From Prosthecomicrobium pneumaticum (GTDB lineage Bacteria > Pseudomonadota > Alphaproteobacteria > Rhizobiales > Kaistiaceae), in contig NZ_JACHOO010000004.1 in assembly GCF_014199915.1 (NCBI RefSeq), positions 290,024 through 354,023 on the forward strand: a stretch of DNA of 64,000 bases. Reading direction: 5' to 3'. The notes under the pieces are model-generated. The model was not told the DNA's origin, made no database searches, and saw only the letters and a list, made by a program, of their open reading frames with translations. The translations under genes and the position numbers were made by a program. Of the stretch, positions 34,636 through 43,934 are shown piece after piece (position 1 is the stretch's first letter; every line of letters begins with the position of its first letter).

Positions 34636-35940
34636 ATGAGCGAAGGCGATGCCGAGGAGACCGGCATGCTGGGGCGGCTGCGGGCGGTCCGTTTCCGGCT
34701 CGCCGCCATCGTGCTGATCGTTGCGGCCTTCGCGCTCGCCGGCACGATCGAACCGCCAGCCGCCCTGCTCCTCGCCGCCATCATGGCGCTTCTCTGCCTC
34801 GCGCCGGCGGCCGGGACGGCCCGCGAGGCGCGCCTGCCGAAGCCCGCCGCGGCGCCGACCTGGCCGGAACTGGGGGTGAAGAGCGTCACCGACGCGCTGC
34901 CCTATCCCTGTTTCGTGCTCGATCGGCGCGGTGTCGTGCGCTACGGCAACACGCTCGCGCAGGGCGCCTTTCCGATCCGGCCGGGCGACCCCTTGAGCTT
35001 CCGGCTGCGGGCGCCCGACCTCGTCGCCGCCTTCGAACGGGTCGCGGCCGGAGGGGCGGCGGAGCGCGTCACCTTTTCCGAGCGCGTGCCCACCGAGCGG
35101 TGGTACGACGCCTGGTTCGCCGGTCTCGACCCGCGCAGCAACGGCCTGCCGGCCTTCGTCGTCCTCGTCTTCCAGGACCTCACCGAGCAGCGCCGGCTGG
35201 AGCGGGTGCGCGCCGATTTCGTCGCCAATGCGAGCCACGAACTGCGCACCCCGCTCGCCTCGCTGTCCGGCTTCATCGAGACGCTGCAGGGCCCGGCGCG
35301 CGACGACGCCGAGGCCCGGCGGCGCTTCCTCGCCATCATGCACGAGCAGGCGAGCCGGATGAGCCGGCTGATCGACGATCTCCTGTCGCTCTCGCGCATC
35401 GAGATGAAGGCGCACATGCGGCCGCAGGCGCCGGTCGATCTCGCCGCCGTGCTGCGCCATGTCGTCGATTCGCTCGAGCCGCTCGCCCGCGACAACGGTG
35501 TCGCGATCGAGACGGAAGGGCTCGGCACGCCGGTGACCGTCGCCGGCGACCGCGACGAGCTGGTCCAGGTGTTCGAGAACCTCGTCGAGAACGCCTGCAA
35601 ATACGGCCAGGGCGGCGGCCGGGTCGAGGTGACGCTGCGGCCGGGCGCCGGCGAGCGGAAGGACGTGACCGTCGCCGTGCGCGATTTCGGGCCCGGCATC
35701 GCCGAGGAACACCTGCCGCGCCTCACCGAGCGCTTCTATCGCATCGACGTCCAGGCGAGCCGGGCGATCCGCGGCACCGGGCTCGGCCTCGCCATCGTCA
35801 AGCACATCCTCGCCCGCCATCGCGGCCGGCTGACGATCGAGAGCCGGCTCGGCGAGGGCGCCCGCTTCACCGTTCATCTTCCGGCCGCCGCCTCGCGGGA
35901 TTCTCCCGCGCGGAGTGATAATAGCCTTATAAATCAATAG
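34636..35940 (+). CDS. phoR: Phosphate regulon sensor histidine kinase PhoR
   Basis: Membrane-bound kinase (434 residues) that phosphorylates PhoB under phosphate limitation. Two hydrophobic N-terminal segments (about 18-60) with almost no periplasmic loop, a PAS-like domain (about 85-185: ALPYPCFVLDRRGVVRYGN), the H-box ANASHELRTPLASLSGF with His201, then N-box FENLVENACKYG, G1 DFGPGI and G2 GTGLGLAIVKHIL. It lacks a sensory periplasmic domain, as expected for a sensor that reads PstSCAB/PhoU. It is the first gene of phoR-pstSCAB-phoU-phoB. It ends within an AT-rich patch that leads into the pstS promoter. Confidence 0.95.
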   Translation: MSEGDAEETGMLGRLRAVRFRLAAIVLIVAAFALAGTIEPPAALLLAAIMALLCLAPAAGTAREARLPKPAAAPTWPELGVKSVTDALPYPCFVLDRRGVVRYGNTLAQGAFPIRPGDPLSFRLRAPDLVAAFERVAAGGAAERVTFSERVPTERWYDAWFAGLDPRSNGLPAFVVLVFQDLTEQRRLERVRADFVANASHELRTPLASLSGFIETLQGPARDDAEARRRFLAIMHEQASRMSRLIDDLLSLSRIEMKAHMRPQAPVDLAAVLRHVVDSLEPLARDNGVAIETEGLGTPVTVAGDRDELVQVFENLVENACKYGQGGGRVEVTLRPGAGERKDVTVAVRDFGPGIAEEHLPRLTERFYRIDVQASRAIRGTGLGLAIVKHILARHRGRLTIESRLGEGARFTVHLPAAASRDSPARSDNSLINQ

Positions 35941-35946
35941 TTTATT

Positions 35947-35975
35947 TTGTCATAAAACTGTATCCGCGGCGTCAT
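35947..35975 (+). promoter_or_regulatory. Pho box before pstS (three 7-bp direct repeats)
   Basis: TTGTCAT (35947), CTGTATC (35958) and GCGTCAT (35969) are spaced exactly 11 bp, the PhoB-binding pattern; the first two give 15 of 18 matches to the rhizobial consensus CTGTCATAAAACTGTCAC. It lies just after the phoR stop, in AT-rich sequence 94 bp or more before the pstS start. Confidence 0.8.
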
Positions 35976-36068
35976 AGAACCATTGCGCAAGGCGCCTAGG
36001 GTCCGCCCGTAACCTCAGGTGACGTGCAGGACACCTGGCCGGCACCATCCTCCAAAGGGAGAGATCAC

Positions 36069-37124
36069 GTGATTTCCAAGATTCTTTCGGGCGTCGCCGT
36101 GGCCGCGCTCGCGACCGCCGCCTTCGCCGCGACCGCCTCCGCCCAGTCCCGCGACACGATCCGCATCGTCGGCTCGTCGACCGTCTATCCGTTCACCACC
36201 GCCGTCGCCGAGCAGTTCGGCAAGGGTGGCCAGTTCAAGACCCCGGTCGTCGAGTCGACCGGCACGGGCGGCGGCTTCAAGCTGTTCTGCGGCGGCGTCG
36301 GCGTCGACTTCCCCGATGCCTCGAACGCCTCGCGCGCCATCAAGAAGAGCGAGTTCGAGGACTGCGCCAAGAACGGCGTCAACGGTATCGTCGAGCTGAA
36401 GGTCGGCTTCGACGGCCTGACGGTCGCCAACGCCAAGGCCGGCCCCGACCTCAAGCTGACCAAGGCGCAGCTCTTCCTCGCCCTCGCCAAGCAGGTTCCC
36501 GGTCCGGACGGCAAGCTGGTCGCCAACCCCTATGTCAACTGGAACGACATCGACGCCTCGCTGCCGGCCGAGAAGATCGAAGTGCTCGGCCCGCCGCCGA
36601 CCTCCGGCACGCGCGATTCCTTCCTCGAACTGGTGATGGAGAAGGGCGCCGAGAGCTTCGACACGCTGAAGGCGCTCAAGAAGTCCGACGCCAAGGCGTT
36701 CGAGGTGGTCTGGAAGTCGATCCGTGAGGACGGCGCCTATATCGACGCCGGCGAGAACGACAACCTGATCGTCCAGAAGCTCGAGGCCAATCCGCAGGCC
36801 GTCGGCATCTTCGGCTACTCCTTCCTCGAAGAGAACGCCGCGAAGATCAAGGGCGCCGAGATCAACGGCGTCGTGCCGGACTTCGAGACGATCGCGTCGG
36901 GCAAGTACACGGTGGCGCGTCCGCTGTTCATCTACTTCAAGAAGCAGCATGTCGGCGTCGTTCCGGGCCTGCAGGAGTTCCTCGGCGAGTACGCCTCGGA
37001 CAAGGCGATGGGCGAGGACGGCTACCTCTCCGCCAAGGGTCTCGTGCCGCTGCCGGCCGACGAGGCGAAGAAGGCCGAGGACGCCGCGAAGAACCTGACC
37101 ACGATCGACGCCCCGGCGTCCTGA
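36069..37124 (+). CDS. pstS: Phosphate ABC transporter substrate-binding protein PstS
   Basis: Periplasmic phosphate-binding protein (351 residues) with a Sec signal peptide (KILSGVAVAALATAAFAATASAQ). Mature motifs: IRIVGSSTVYPFTTAVAEQF, ESTGTGGGFKLFC (phosphate loop), FPDASNASRAIKKSEFEDC, and TSGTRDSFLELV. The start is a GTG at 36069 with GGGAGA upstream; an in-frame ATG at 36024 would spoil the signal peptide. The preceding Pho box makes this the main PhoB-controlled start of the pst genes. A 26-bp perfect palindrome lies 12 bp after the stop and may limit expression of the downstream genes relative to pstS. Confidence 0.96.
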   Translation: MISKILSGVAVAALATAAFAATASAQSRDTIRIVGSSTVYPFTTAVAEQFGKGGQFKTPVVESTGTGGGFKLFCGGVGVDFPDASNASRAIKKSEFEDCAKNGVNGIVELKVGFDGLTVANAKAGPDLKLTKAQLFLALAKQVPGPDGKLVANPYVNWNDIDASLPAEKIEVLGPPPTSGTRDSFLELVMEKGAESFDTLKALKKSDAKAFEVVWKSIREDGAYIDAGENDNLIVQKLEANPQAVGIFGYSFLEENAAKIKGAEINGVVPDFETIASGKYTVARPLFIYFKKQHVGVVPGLQEFLGEYASDKAMGEDGYLSAKGLVPLPADEAKKAEDAAKNLTTIDAPAS

Positions 37125-37135
37125 TCGACCGACCC

Positions 37136-37161
37136 GGAGCCGCGGCGCGCGCCGCGGCTCC
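37136..37161 (+). terminator. Perfect 26-bp palindrome between pstS and pstC
   Basis: The 13-base arm GGAGCCGCGGCGC is followed at once by its reverse complement, then TCTTCC. It is an attenuating or 3'-end-protecting hairpin, a common arrangement that lets the binding protein be made in excess. Confidence 0.6.
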
Positions 37162-37259
37162 TCTTCCGGTATTCCCGCGTCGACGGTTTCCGGTGTCGAC
37201 AGTTCGGCTGGCGCGGGCCAGCGCGCGGCGCGAGAGGCGTCCGCCGTATCGGGGCTGAG

Positions 37260-38624
37260 ATGACAAGCTTCTATCTGGTCGCTCTCGCGGTTCTGACGGT
37301 CGCCGCCTTCCTGGCCGCCCGCGGCCGGGCCGGAGCGCTCGGCGCTTCCGGGCGGCTGCATTCGCTGCCGACCTATCACGGCCTGCTCGCGGCTTCCGCC
37401 GTCGTGCTGCCGATGATGCTCGTGCTCGCCGTCTATGGCGCCACCGCGCCGAGCTTCGTGCAGTCGCAGGCGATCGCCGCGCTGCCGGGCGATCCGCTCG
37501 GCGACGATGCGCTCGCCCGGGCGACACGCATGCGCGAGATCGCCAATGCGGTCGCCAACCCGGCCGGCGCGACGCCCGAGACGCTCGCCGCCGCCGAGCG
37601 CTACCGCGCGGCGCAGGCCATGGCCGACTGGGCCCTGCTCATCGTCGGGATCGGCCTCGGCGGGCTCGGCGCGGCCTGGATGGTGCGCAAGGTCGGACCG
37701 CATTTCCGCGCCCGCAACGGCTTCGAACGGGTGGTGATCGGCGTGCTGATCGCCTGCGCCCTCGTCGCGATCCTGACGACGGTCGGCATCGTCTTCTCGG
37801 TGCTGTTCGAGACGCTGCGCTTCTTCACCAAATATTCCTGGCTCGACTTCCTGACCGGGCTGCAATGGAGCCCGCAGACGGCGATCCGCGAGGATCAGGT
37901 CGGCCAGTCGGGCGCGTTCGGCGCGGTGCCGCTCTTCGTCGGCACGACGCTGATCATGCTGATCGCGATGCTGATCGCGGCACCGGTCGGCCTGTTCTCG
38001 GCCATCTACATGGCGGAATACGCCTCGCCGCGGCTGCGCGGCATCGCCAAGCCGGTGCTCGAGATCCTCGCCGGCGTGCCGACCGTCGTGTTCGGCTTCT
38101 TCGCCGCGCTCACCGTCGCCCCGGCGATCCGCTCGCTCGGCCTGACGCTCGGCCTCGACGTCGCCTCGGAGAGTGCGCTCGCGGCCGGTGTCGTCATGGG
38201 CATCATGATCATCCCCTTCGTCTCCTCGCTCTCCGACGACGTCATCAACGCCGTGCCGCAATCGCTGCGCGACGGGTCGTACGGAATGGGCGCGACGAAA
38301 TCCGAGACCATCAAGAAGGTCGTGCTGCCCGCGGCGCTGCCGGGCATCGTCTCGGCGATGATGCTCGCCGTCAGCCGCGCCGTCGGCGAGACGATGATCG
38401 TCGTGATGGCCGCCGGCCTCACCGCCAACCTGACCTTCAATCCGCTCGAGGCGGTGACGACGGTGACGGTGCAGATCAAGACCCTGCTCGTCGGCGACCA
38501 GGAATTCGACAGCGCCAAGACGCTCTCCGCCTTCGCGCTCGGCTTCGTCCTCTTCTTCTTCACGCTGATCCTGAACGTCGTCGCGCTTCGGATCGTCAAG
38601 AGATATCGGGAGCAGTATGACTGA
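37260..38624 (+). CDS. pstC: Phosphate ABC transporter permease PstC
   Basis: 454-residue permease, long form typical of alphaproteobacteria (E. coli PstC is 319). Three N-terminal hydrophobic segments with a soluble stretch about 65-115 come before the core permease (from about 155). Core motifs: FVGTTLIMLIAMLIAAPVGLFSAIYMAEYAS, LEILAGVPTVVFGFFAAL, the coupling loop DGSYGMGATKSETIKKVVLPAALPGIVSAMMLAVSRAVGETMIV. No good ribosome site is visible before the ATG. The last 8 bases overlap the start of pstA. Confidence 0.95.
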   Translation: MTSFYLVALAVLTVAAFLAARGRAGALGASGRLHSLPTYHGLLAASAVVLPMMLVLAVYGATAPSFVQSQAIAALPGDPLGDDALARATRMREIANAVANPAGATPETLAAAERYRAAQAMADWALLIVGIGLGGLGAAWMVRKVGPHFRARNGFERVVIGVLIACALVAILTTVGIVFSVLFETLRFFTKYSWLDFLTGLQWSPQTAIREDQVGQSGAFGAVPLFVGTTLIMLIAMLIAAPVGLFSAIYMAEYASPRLRGIAKPVLEILAGVPTVVFGFFAALTVAPAIRSLGLTLGLDVASESALAAGVVMGIMIIPFVSSLSDDVINAVPQSLRDGSYGMGATKSETIKKVVLPAALPGIVSAMMLAVSRAVGETMIVVMAAGLTANLTFNPLEAVTTVTVQIKTLLVGDQEFDSAKTLSAFALGFVLFFFTLILNVVALRIVKRYREQYD

Positions 38625-40446
38625 CGTCGTCCTTCCCGGCGCCCGCACCGTGGCGCGCCCCTCCGAGGAAGCCGCCCGCGCCCTGGTGCGCCGGCGCTAC
38701 CGGACCGAAGCCCGGTTCCGCGCCTACGGGCTCGGAGCCATCCTCTTCGCCGCCCTCGCCGTGGTGGTGCTGGTCGCCGACATCGTCTCGAAGGCACTGC
38801 CGGCCTTCACGGTGAGCGAACTGGTGCTGCCGGTCGAGGCGAGCCCCGAGGCGCTCGACGTGGCGCCGGCGGCCGACGCGGCGGCGCTCGCCGGGGCGAA
38901 TTTCGTCGCGCCGATCCGCCAGACCCTCCTCGGCTACTATCCCGAGGTGCGCGACCAGCGGCGGCTCCGCTCGCAGCTCTACGGCCTGCTGAGCTCGGAT
39001 GCCGGCATGGGCCTCCGGCGGGCGCTGACCGCCGATCCGGCGGCGCTCGGCAGCACGCTGACGGTGCCGGCGCTGCTGTCTGACGACGCCGACCTGTTCT
39101 ACAAGGGCTACGTCACCGAGGTGACGACGGAGCGGACCAACGGCATCGGCACGCCGAGCGGCGTTTCGGGCACCGTCACCGTCTTCTCGGCCGCCAACGA
39201 TTTCGCCAACGAACTGGTGGCGATCAAGAACGCCCTCGCGGGGCGGGCGCGCGAGCTCACCCGGCAGCGCGAGGATTTCGCCGAGCGCCTCGCGACGCTC
39301 CAGCCGGCGCTCGAAAGCGCCCGGCAGGCGGCCGCGGCGGTGCCGGACGATGCCGGTCTCGCCGGGATCGCGGCGAAGCTCGACTCCGACCGGACGAGCC
39401 TCGACGGCACGATCGCCGGACTGGACGCGCAGATCGCCGATCTGCAGCAGCGCGCGCAGGGCGCCGGCACGTCCGAAGTGATCGACGCCCAGGTGCCGAG
39501 CGTGCTCGTCGCCATCAATGGCGGCGTCGTCAAGGCGACCGAGGTGCACAATGACCGCATCGTCGGCGAGACGCTCGTGCCGCTGCAGTCGGCCGCCGAC
39601 GCCGCGCCGGGCACCTGGGAGGTGCTGCGCTACGACCGTCCGGAGGCCGCCCGCAAGCTCTCCGACCAGGAGGTCACCTGGCTGCGCGGTCTCGAAGCGC
39701 GCGGCCTCGTCTCGCAGCGGCTCAACTGGATGTTCCTCACCTCGGGCGACAGCCGCGAGGCCGAGCTCGCCGGCATTCTCGGCGCACTGGTCGGCTCGGC
39801 GCTCACCATGCTGGTGACCCTCGCCATCTGTCTGCCGGTCGGCGTCGCCGCGGCGATCTATCTCGAGGAGTTCGCGCCGAAGAACCGCTGGACCGAGATC
39901 ATCGAGGTCAACATCAACAATCTCGCGGCGGTGCCCTCGATCGTCTTCGGCCTGCTCGGCCTCGCCGTCTTCCTCAACTTCTTCGGCATGCCGCGCTCGG
40001 CGCCTCTCGTCGGCGGCTGCGTGCTGGCGCTGCTCGTCATGCCGACCATCATCATTGCGAGCCGCGCCGCGCTGAAGGCGGTGCCGCCTTCGATCCGCGA
40101 GGGTGCGCTCGGCGTCGGCGCCTCCCACCAGCAGGCGGTGTTCCACCACGTCCTGCCGCTCGCCATGCCCGGCGTCCTGACCGGCACGATCATCGGCATG
40201 GCGCACGCGCTCGGCGAGACCGCCCCGCTCCTCCTGATCGGCATGGTCGCCTTCATCGTCGATGTGCCGACCGGCGTCACCCAGGCCGCGACCGTGCTGC
40301 CGGTGCAGATCTTCCTGTGGTCCGATCTGCCCGAGATCGGTTTCCAGGCGAAGACCTCGGCGGCGATCATCGTGCTCTTGCTCTTCCTCTTCCTGATGAA
40401 CGGCATCGCCATCCTGCTGCGCAAGCGCTTCGAGCGCCGCTGGTAG
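38617..40446 (+). CDS. pstA: Phosphate ABC transporter permease PstA with large periplasmic insertion
   Basis: 609 residues, about twice E. coli PstA (296) and longer than the usual 400-450 of related bacteria. One N-terminal helix (about 37-60) is followed by a long extracytoplasmic region (about 65-385) that contains a predicted coiled coil (about 197-282, rich in Ala, Arg, Asp and Glu). The core permease follows from about 388: [95 protein letters not shown]. The extra region corresponds to the DUF3333-type N-terminal extension, here enlarged. Confidence 0.95.
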   Translation: MTDVVLPGARTVARPSEEAARALVRRRYRTEARFRAYGLGAILFAALAVVVLVADIVSKALPAFTVSELVLPVEASPEALDVAPAADAAALAGANFVAPIRQTLLGYYPEVRDQRRLRSQLYGLLSSDAGMGLRRALTADPAALGSTLTVPALLSDDADLFYKGYVTEVTTERTNGIGTPSGVSGTVTVFSAANDFANELVAIKNALAGRARELTRQREDFAERLATLQPALESARQAAAAVPDDAGLAGIAAKLDSDRTSLDGTIAGLDAQIADLQQRAQGAGTSEVIDAQVPSVLVAINGGVVKATEVHNDRIVGETLVPLQSAADAAPGTWEVLRYDRPEAARKLSDQEVTWLRGLEARGLVSQRLNWMFLTSGDSREAELAGILGALVGSALTMLVTLAICLPVGVAAAIYLEEFAPKNRWTEIIEVNINNLAAVPSIVFGLLGLAVFLNFFGMPRSAPLVGGCVLALLVMPTIIIASRAALKAVPPSIREGALGVGASHQQAVFHHVLPLAMPGVLTGTIIGMAHALGETAPLLLIGMVAFIVDVPTGVTQAATVLPVQIFLWSDLPEIGFQAKTSAAIIVLLLFLFLMNGIAILLRKRFERRW

Positions 40447-40472
40447 GCCGGGACGGCCACGGAGTGAACGGT

Positions 40473-41294
40473 ATGAACAGCCTCGTCCAGACGCCCAAGA
40501 CCAGCGCGCGCGCTGCCGAAAGCACGCCGCACAGCCTTCACCCGAAGGTCGTCGCCAAGGACGTCAACGTCTATTACGGCGACAAGCACGCCCTGCACGA
40601 CGTGACGATCGACATTCCGGAGAAGGCGGTGATGGCCTTCATCGGCCCTTCGGGCTGCGGCAAGTCGACCTTTCTGCGCTGCATCAACCGGATGAACGAC
40701 ACGATCTCGATCGCCCGGGTGACCGGCGACATCCTGATCGACGACCAGCACATCTACGATCCCAAGCTCGACGTGGTGCAGCTGCGCGCCCGGGTCGGCA
40801 TGGTGTTCCAGAAGCCGAACCCGTTCCCGAAATCGATCTTCGAGAACGTCGCCTACGGCCCGCGCATCCACGGCCTCGCCCGCTCGAAGACGGATCTCGA
40901 GGAGATCGTCACCGCGAGCCTGCAGCGGGCCGGGTTGTGGAACGAGGTCAAGGACCGGCTCAACGAGGCCGGAACGGGGCTCTCCGGCGGCCAGCAGCAG
41001 CGCCTCTGCATCGCCCGGGCGATCGCCGTCAGTCCCGAGGTGATCCTGATGGACGAGCCCTGTTCGGCGCTCGATCCGATCGCCACGGCGCGCGTCGAAG
41101 AACTGATCGACGAGCTGCGGCAGAACTTCACCATCATCATCGTCACGCATTCGATGCAGCAGGCGGCCCGCGTCTCGCAGAACACCGCCTTCTTCCATCT
41201 CGGCATTCTCGTCGAGACCGGCCCGACCGACCAGATCTTCACGACGCCGCGCGACAAGCGCACCCAGGACTACATCACCGGGCGCTTCGGCTGA
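40473..41294 (+). CDS. pstB: Phosphate ABC transporter ATP-binding protein PstB
   Basis: 273-residue ATPase. Walker [20 protein letters not shown] (with the PstB-specific extension), Q-loop [25 protein letters not shown], signature [16 protein letters not shown], Walker [15 protein letters not shown], switch IVTHSMQQA and [22 protein letters not shown] at the end. The ATG at 40473 has GGAG nine bases upstream. It starts 26 bp after pstA and is followed by phoU. Confidence 0.97.
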   Translation: MNSLVQTPKTSARAAESTPHSLHPKVVAKDVNVYYGDKHALHDVTIDIPEKAVMAFIGPSGCGKSTFLRCINRMNDTISIARVTGDILIDDQHIYDPKLDVVQLRARVGMVFQKPNPFPKSIFENVAYGPRIHGLARSKTDLEEIVTASLQRAGLWNEVKDRLNEAGTGLSGGQQQRLCIARAIAVSPEVILMDEPCSALDPIATARVEELIDELRQNFTIIIVTHSMQQAARVSQNTAFFHLGILVETGPTDQIFTTPRDKRTQDYITGRFG

Positions 41295-41311
41295 CCCGCG
41301 GAGAACGCCCG

Positions 41312-42025
41312 ATGTCCGAACATATCGTCTCCCGTTTCGACGAGGAACTGAAGGACCTCGCCCGCCGCATCGCCGAAATGGGCGGGCTCGCCGAGCGCCA
41401 GGTCGACCATGCGATGACCGCGCTGACCCGGCTCGACACCACGCTCGCGCGCTCGGTGATCGACGACGACCGCCGCCTCGACCTGCTGCAGCACGAGGCG
41501 GAGGAAATGGCGATCCTCACCATCGCGCGGCGCCAGCCGATGGCGATGGATCTGCGCGAGATCGTCGGTGCGATCCGCATTTCGAACGATCTCGAGCGGG
41601 TCGGCGACCTTGCGAAGAACATCGCCAAGCGGGTGATCGCGCTCGAGGGACAGTTCCAGTCGCCGAAGCTGCTGCGCGGCGTCGAGCACATCGCCGAGCT
41701 CTCGCTCGCCCAGTTGAAGAACGTGCTCGACGCCTATGCGACGCGCGATCTCGAACAGGCGACGGAAGTCCGCGATCGCGATGGCGAGGTGGACGCGATG
41801 TATACCTCGCTGTTCCGCGAACTGCTCACCTATATGATGGAAGATCCGCGCAATATCGGCTTCTGCGCGCATCTCCTGTTCTGCGCGAAGAACATCGAGC
41901 GGATCGGCGACCACGCGACGAACATTGCCGAGACGGTGCACTATGTGGTGACCGGCGAATTGCAGCTCGACGAGCGGGTGAAGCAGGACGCCTCGAGCAC
42001 GACGACCGTCGCGTTCGAGGGCTGA
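41312..42025 (+). CDS. phoU: Phosphate signalling complex protein PhoU
   Basis: 237-residue helical protein that links PstB to PhoR and keeps the regulon off when phosphate is ample. Two PhoU repeats of three helices with the metal-binding signatures RISNDLERVGDLAKNIAKR and LLFCAKNIERIGDHATNIAE. It is encoded 17 bp after pstB and 13 bp before phoB, consistent with a single transcript. Confidence 0.96.
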   Translation: MSEHIVSRFDEELKDLARRIAEMGGLAERQVDHAMTALTRLDTTLARSVIDDDRRLDLLQHEAEEMAILTIARRQPMAMDLREIVGAIRISNDLERVGDLAKNIAKRVIALEGQFQSPKLLRGVEHIAELSLAQLKNVLDAYATRDLEQATEVRDRDGEVDAMYTSLFRELLTYMMEDPRNIGFCAHLLFCAKNIERIGDHATNIAETVHYVVTGELQLDERVKQDASSTTTVAFEG

Positions 42026-42038
42026 CGGGAGGCCGCCG

Positions 42039-42734
42039 ATGTCGCCCCGTGTGATGATCGTCGAGGACGAGGAGGCGCTCTCCCTCCTGCTGCGCTACAA
42101 TCTCGAGGCCGAGGGCTACAGCGTCGAGACGGTGGAACGCGGCGACGACGCCGAGACGCGGCTGCAGGAGACGGTTCCCGATCTCCTGCTTCTCGACTGG
42201 ATGCTGCCGGGGATCTCCGGGATCGAGCTGTGCCGGCGGCTGCGCGCGCGCGACGCCACGCGCGGCCTGCCGATCGTCATGCTGACGGCGCGCGGCGAGG
42301 AGCAGGAGAAGATCCGCGGCCTCGCGACGGGCGCCGACGACTATGTCGTCAAGCCGTTCTCCGTGCCCGAGCTGCTCGCCCGCCTGCGCGCCATCCTGCG
42401 CCGGACGCGGCCCGAGGTGATCGCGACGCTTCTGCGGGCCGGCGACATCGAGCTCGACCGCGAGACGCACCGGGTGCGGCGCGGCGGCCGGGAACTGCAT
42501 CTCGGGCCGACGGAGTTCCGCCTGCTCGAATTCCTGATGCGCAGCCCCGGCCGGGTGTTCAGCCGCGAGCAATTGCTCGACGGCGTCTGGGGCCGCGACG
42601 TCTATGTCGACGAGCGGACGGTCGACGTCCATATCGGCCGGCTGCGCAAGGCGGTGAACCGCGGTCGCGCGCGCGACCCGATCCGCACGGTGCGGGGTGC
42701 CGGCTACGCCTTCGACGACCAGTTCGCCGCCTAA
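42039..42734 (+). CDS. phoB: Phosphate regulon response regulator PhoB
   Basis: 231-residue OmpR-type response regulator. Receiver with acidic pocket VEDEEA, phosphoacceptor Asp53 in LLLLDWMLPGISG, TARGEE and K in VVKPFS; the winged-helix DNA-binding domain from about 130 (LHLGPTEFRLLEFLMRSPGRVFSREQLLDGVWG, VDVHIGRLRKAV). It binds Pho boxes such as that before pstS. It closes the phosphate operon; a 1.2-kb repeat region follows. Confidence 0.96.
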   Translation: MSPRVMIVEDEEALSLLLRYNLEAEGYSVETVERGDDAETRLQETVPDLLLLDWMLPGISGIELCRRLRARDATRGLPIVMLTARGEEQEKIRGLATGADDYVVKPFSVPELLARLRAILRRTRPEVIATLLRAGDIELDRETHRVRRGGRELHLGPTEFRLLEFLMRSPGRVFSREQLLDGVWGRDVYVDERTVDVHIGRLRKAVNRGRARDPIRTVRGAGYAFDDQFAA

Positions 42735-42759
42735 TCACAGCTTGCGGCCGGGTCTCCCC

Positions 42760-43690
42760 CCTCCCGCTCCGCGGGAGAGGGCAGGGTGAGGGCTCTTCCC
42801 TTCACCGATCAGGAGGAACCCACCCTCACCCTTCCGTCCTAAGCGTCTCGGTCGCTTGCGCTCCCTGCGACGCCAAGGCCGGAAGCCCTCTCCCGCGGAG
42901 CGGGAGAGGGGGGCGGCGCCGGCTGTTCGGAATGGCGGCCGACGATGGGCCGAGTGGACACGGCTGAGAGCGTCGGCCGGGTTCCCCTCTCCCGCGCCGC
43001 GGGAGAGGTTGGGTGAGGGCTCTTCCCTTCACCGATCAGGAGGAACCCACCCTCACCCTTCCGGCCTAACCGTCTCGGTCGCTTGCGCTCCCTGCGACGC
43101 CAAGGCCGGAAGCCCTCTCCCGCGGAGCGGGAGAGGGGGGCGGAACCGGCTGCGCGGAAATGGCGGCAGACGATGGGCCGAGTGGACATGGATGAGAGCG
43201 TCGGCCGGGTTCCCCTCTCCCGCGCCGCGGGAGAGGGCAGGGTGAGGGCTCTTCCCTTCACCGATCAGGAGGAACCCACCCTCACCCTTCCGTCCTAAGC
43301 GTCTCGGTCGCTCGCGCTCCCTGCGACGCCAAGGCCGGAAGCCCTCTCCCGCGGAGCGGGAGAGGGCTTCCCGACCGGCAGCTCAGATCGCCTCTCCCGC
43401 ACGCGCGGCGAACCCCTCTCCCGCCGGCGAAGTCGGCTGTTGCCGACTTCGCCCTTTATGCGCTCGGCTCGGCAACAGCCGGGCCGAGTGGGGAGAGGTT
43501 GGGTGAGGGCTCTTCCCTTCACCGATCAGGAGGAACCCACCCGCACCCTTCCCTCCCAACCGTCTCGGTCGCTCGCGCTCCCTGCGAAGCCGAGGCCGGA
43601 GGCGGCGCCGGCGGTGCCGGGACACGTCGAAAGGATAAAGGCAATGCGGGGGTCACCTCTCCCCCCGCGGGAGAGGGGGCGGCCCTGTGA
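42760..43690. repeat. Array of composite palindromic repeats downstream of phoB
   Basis: Three and a half units with starts at 42788, 43015, 43244 and 43505 (spacings 227, 229 and 261 bp). A unit reads: a CTCTCCCGC/GCGGGAGAG palindrome, AGGGTGAGGG, a variable spacer with CCGATCAGGAGG, CCCTCACCCT, then a core of about 60 bp containing GTCTCGGTCGCTTGCGCTCC and GACGCCAAGGCCGGAAGCC. The last unit also holds a hairpin with arms GGCGAAGTCGG and CCGACTTCGCC (about 43428-43453). Nothing codes in the 1.2 kb between phoB and the cold-shock gene; short open frames there are made of repeat sequence. Confidence 0.9.
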
Positions 43691-43758
43691 CGACCCCGCC
43701 GCAAGCCTCTGGCGCGGAGGGGAGAGCGGGGGTCGGCGAATTGTTGGAAGTCCGCGCC

Positions 43759-43787
43759 TTGCCGAAAGGCGGCATTGCGCCTATATT
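43759..43787 (+). promoter_or_regulatory. Promoter of the cold-shock gene
   Basis: TTGCCG (43759-43764) and TATATT (43782-43787) with a 17-bp spacer. Transcription would start near 43794, giving a 5' leader of about 140 nt before the ATG, as is usual for cspA-type genes. Confidence 0.65.
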
Positions 43788-43794
43788 ACTGAAA

Positions 43795-43934
43795 TCGATC
43801 TTGCTCGAAGCCTGCTGTCTTGCGGAGTTGCAACTCCCTCATGACGGCGAAATTCCTCAAAATCGACTTCGCATCGTGTCCGTCGGTCGTCGGCGGGCAT
43901 GGGATTACCGTGGAACGATTGAAAGGAAATCGTC
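43795..43934 (+). promoter_or_regulatory. Long 5' leader of the cold-shock mRNA
   Basis: About 140 nt of unusually AT-rich sequence. It contains the perfect palindrome GGAGTTGCAACTCC (43824-43837) and ends with GAAAGGAAA before the ATG. Long structured leaders of csp mRNAs act as thermosensors in enterobacteria; the same role here is inferred. Confidence 0.5.

Noticed and set aside
36015-38648. Very long minus-strand open frame opposite pstS-pstC
   Set aside because: High-GC antisense artefact: Asp/Arg/Glu/His-rich composition and no motif, against two certain phosphate-transport genes on the other strand.
42856-43298. Short open frames encoding RKPSPAERERG-like peptides
   Set aside because: They are translations of the palindromic repeats and recur wherever the repeats do.
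42760-43690. Regularly spaced repeats resembling a CRISPR array
   Set aside because: Units are about 230 bp, palindromic and composite, spacers are not unique short sequences, and no cas genes are nearby.
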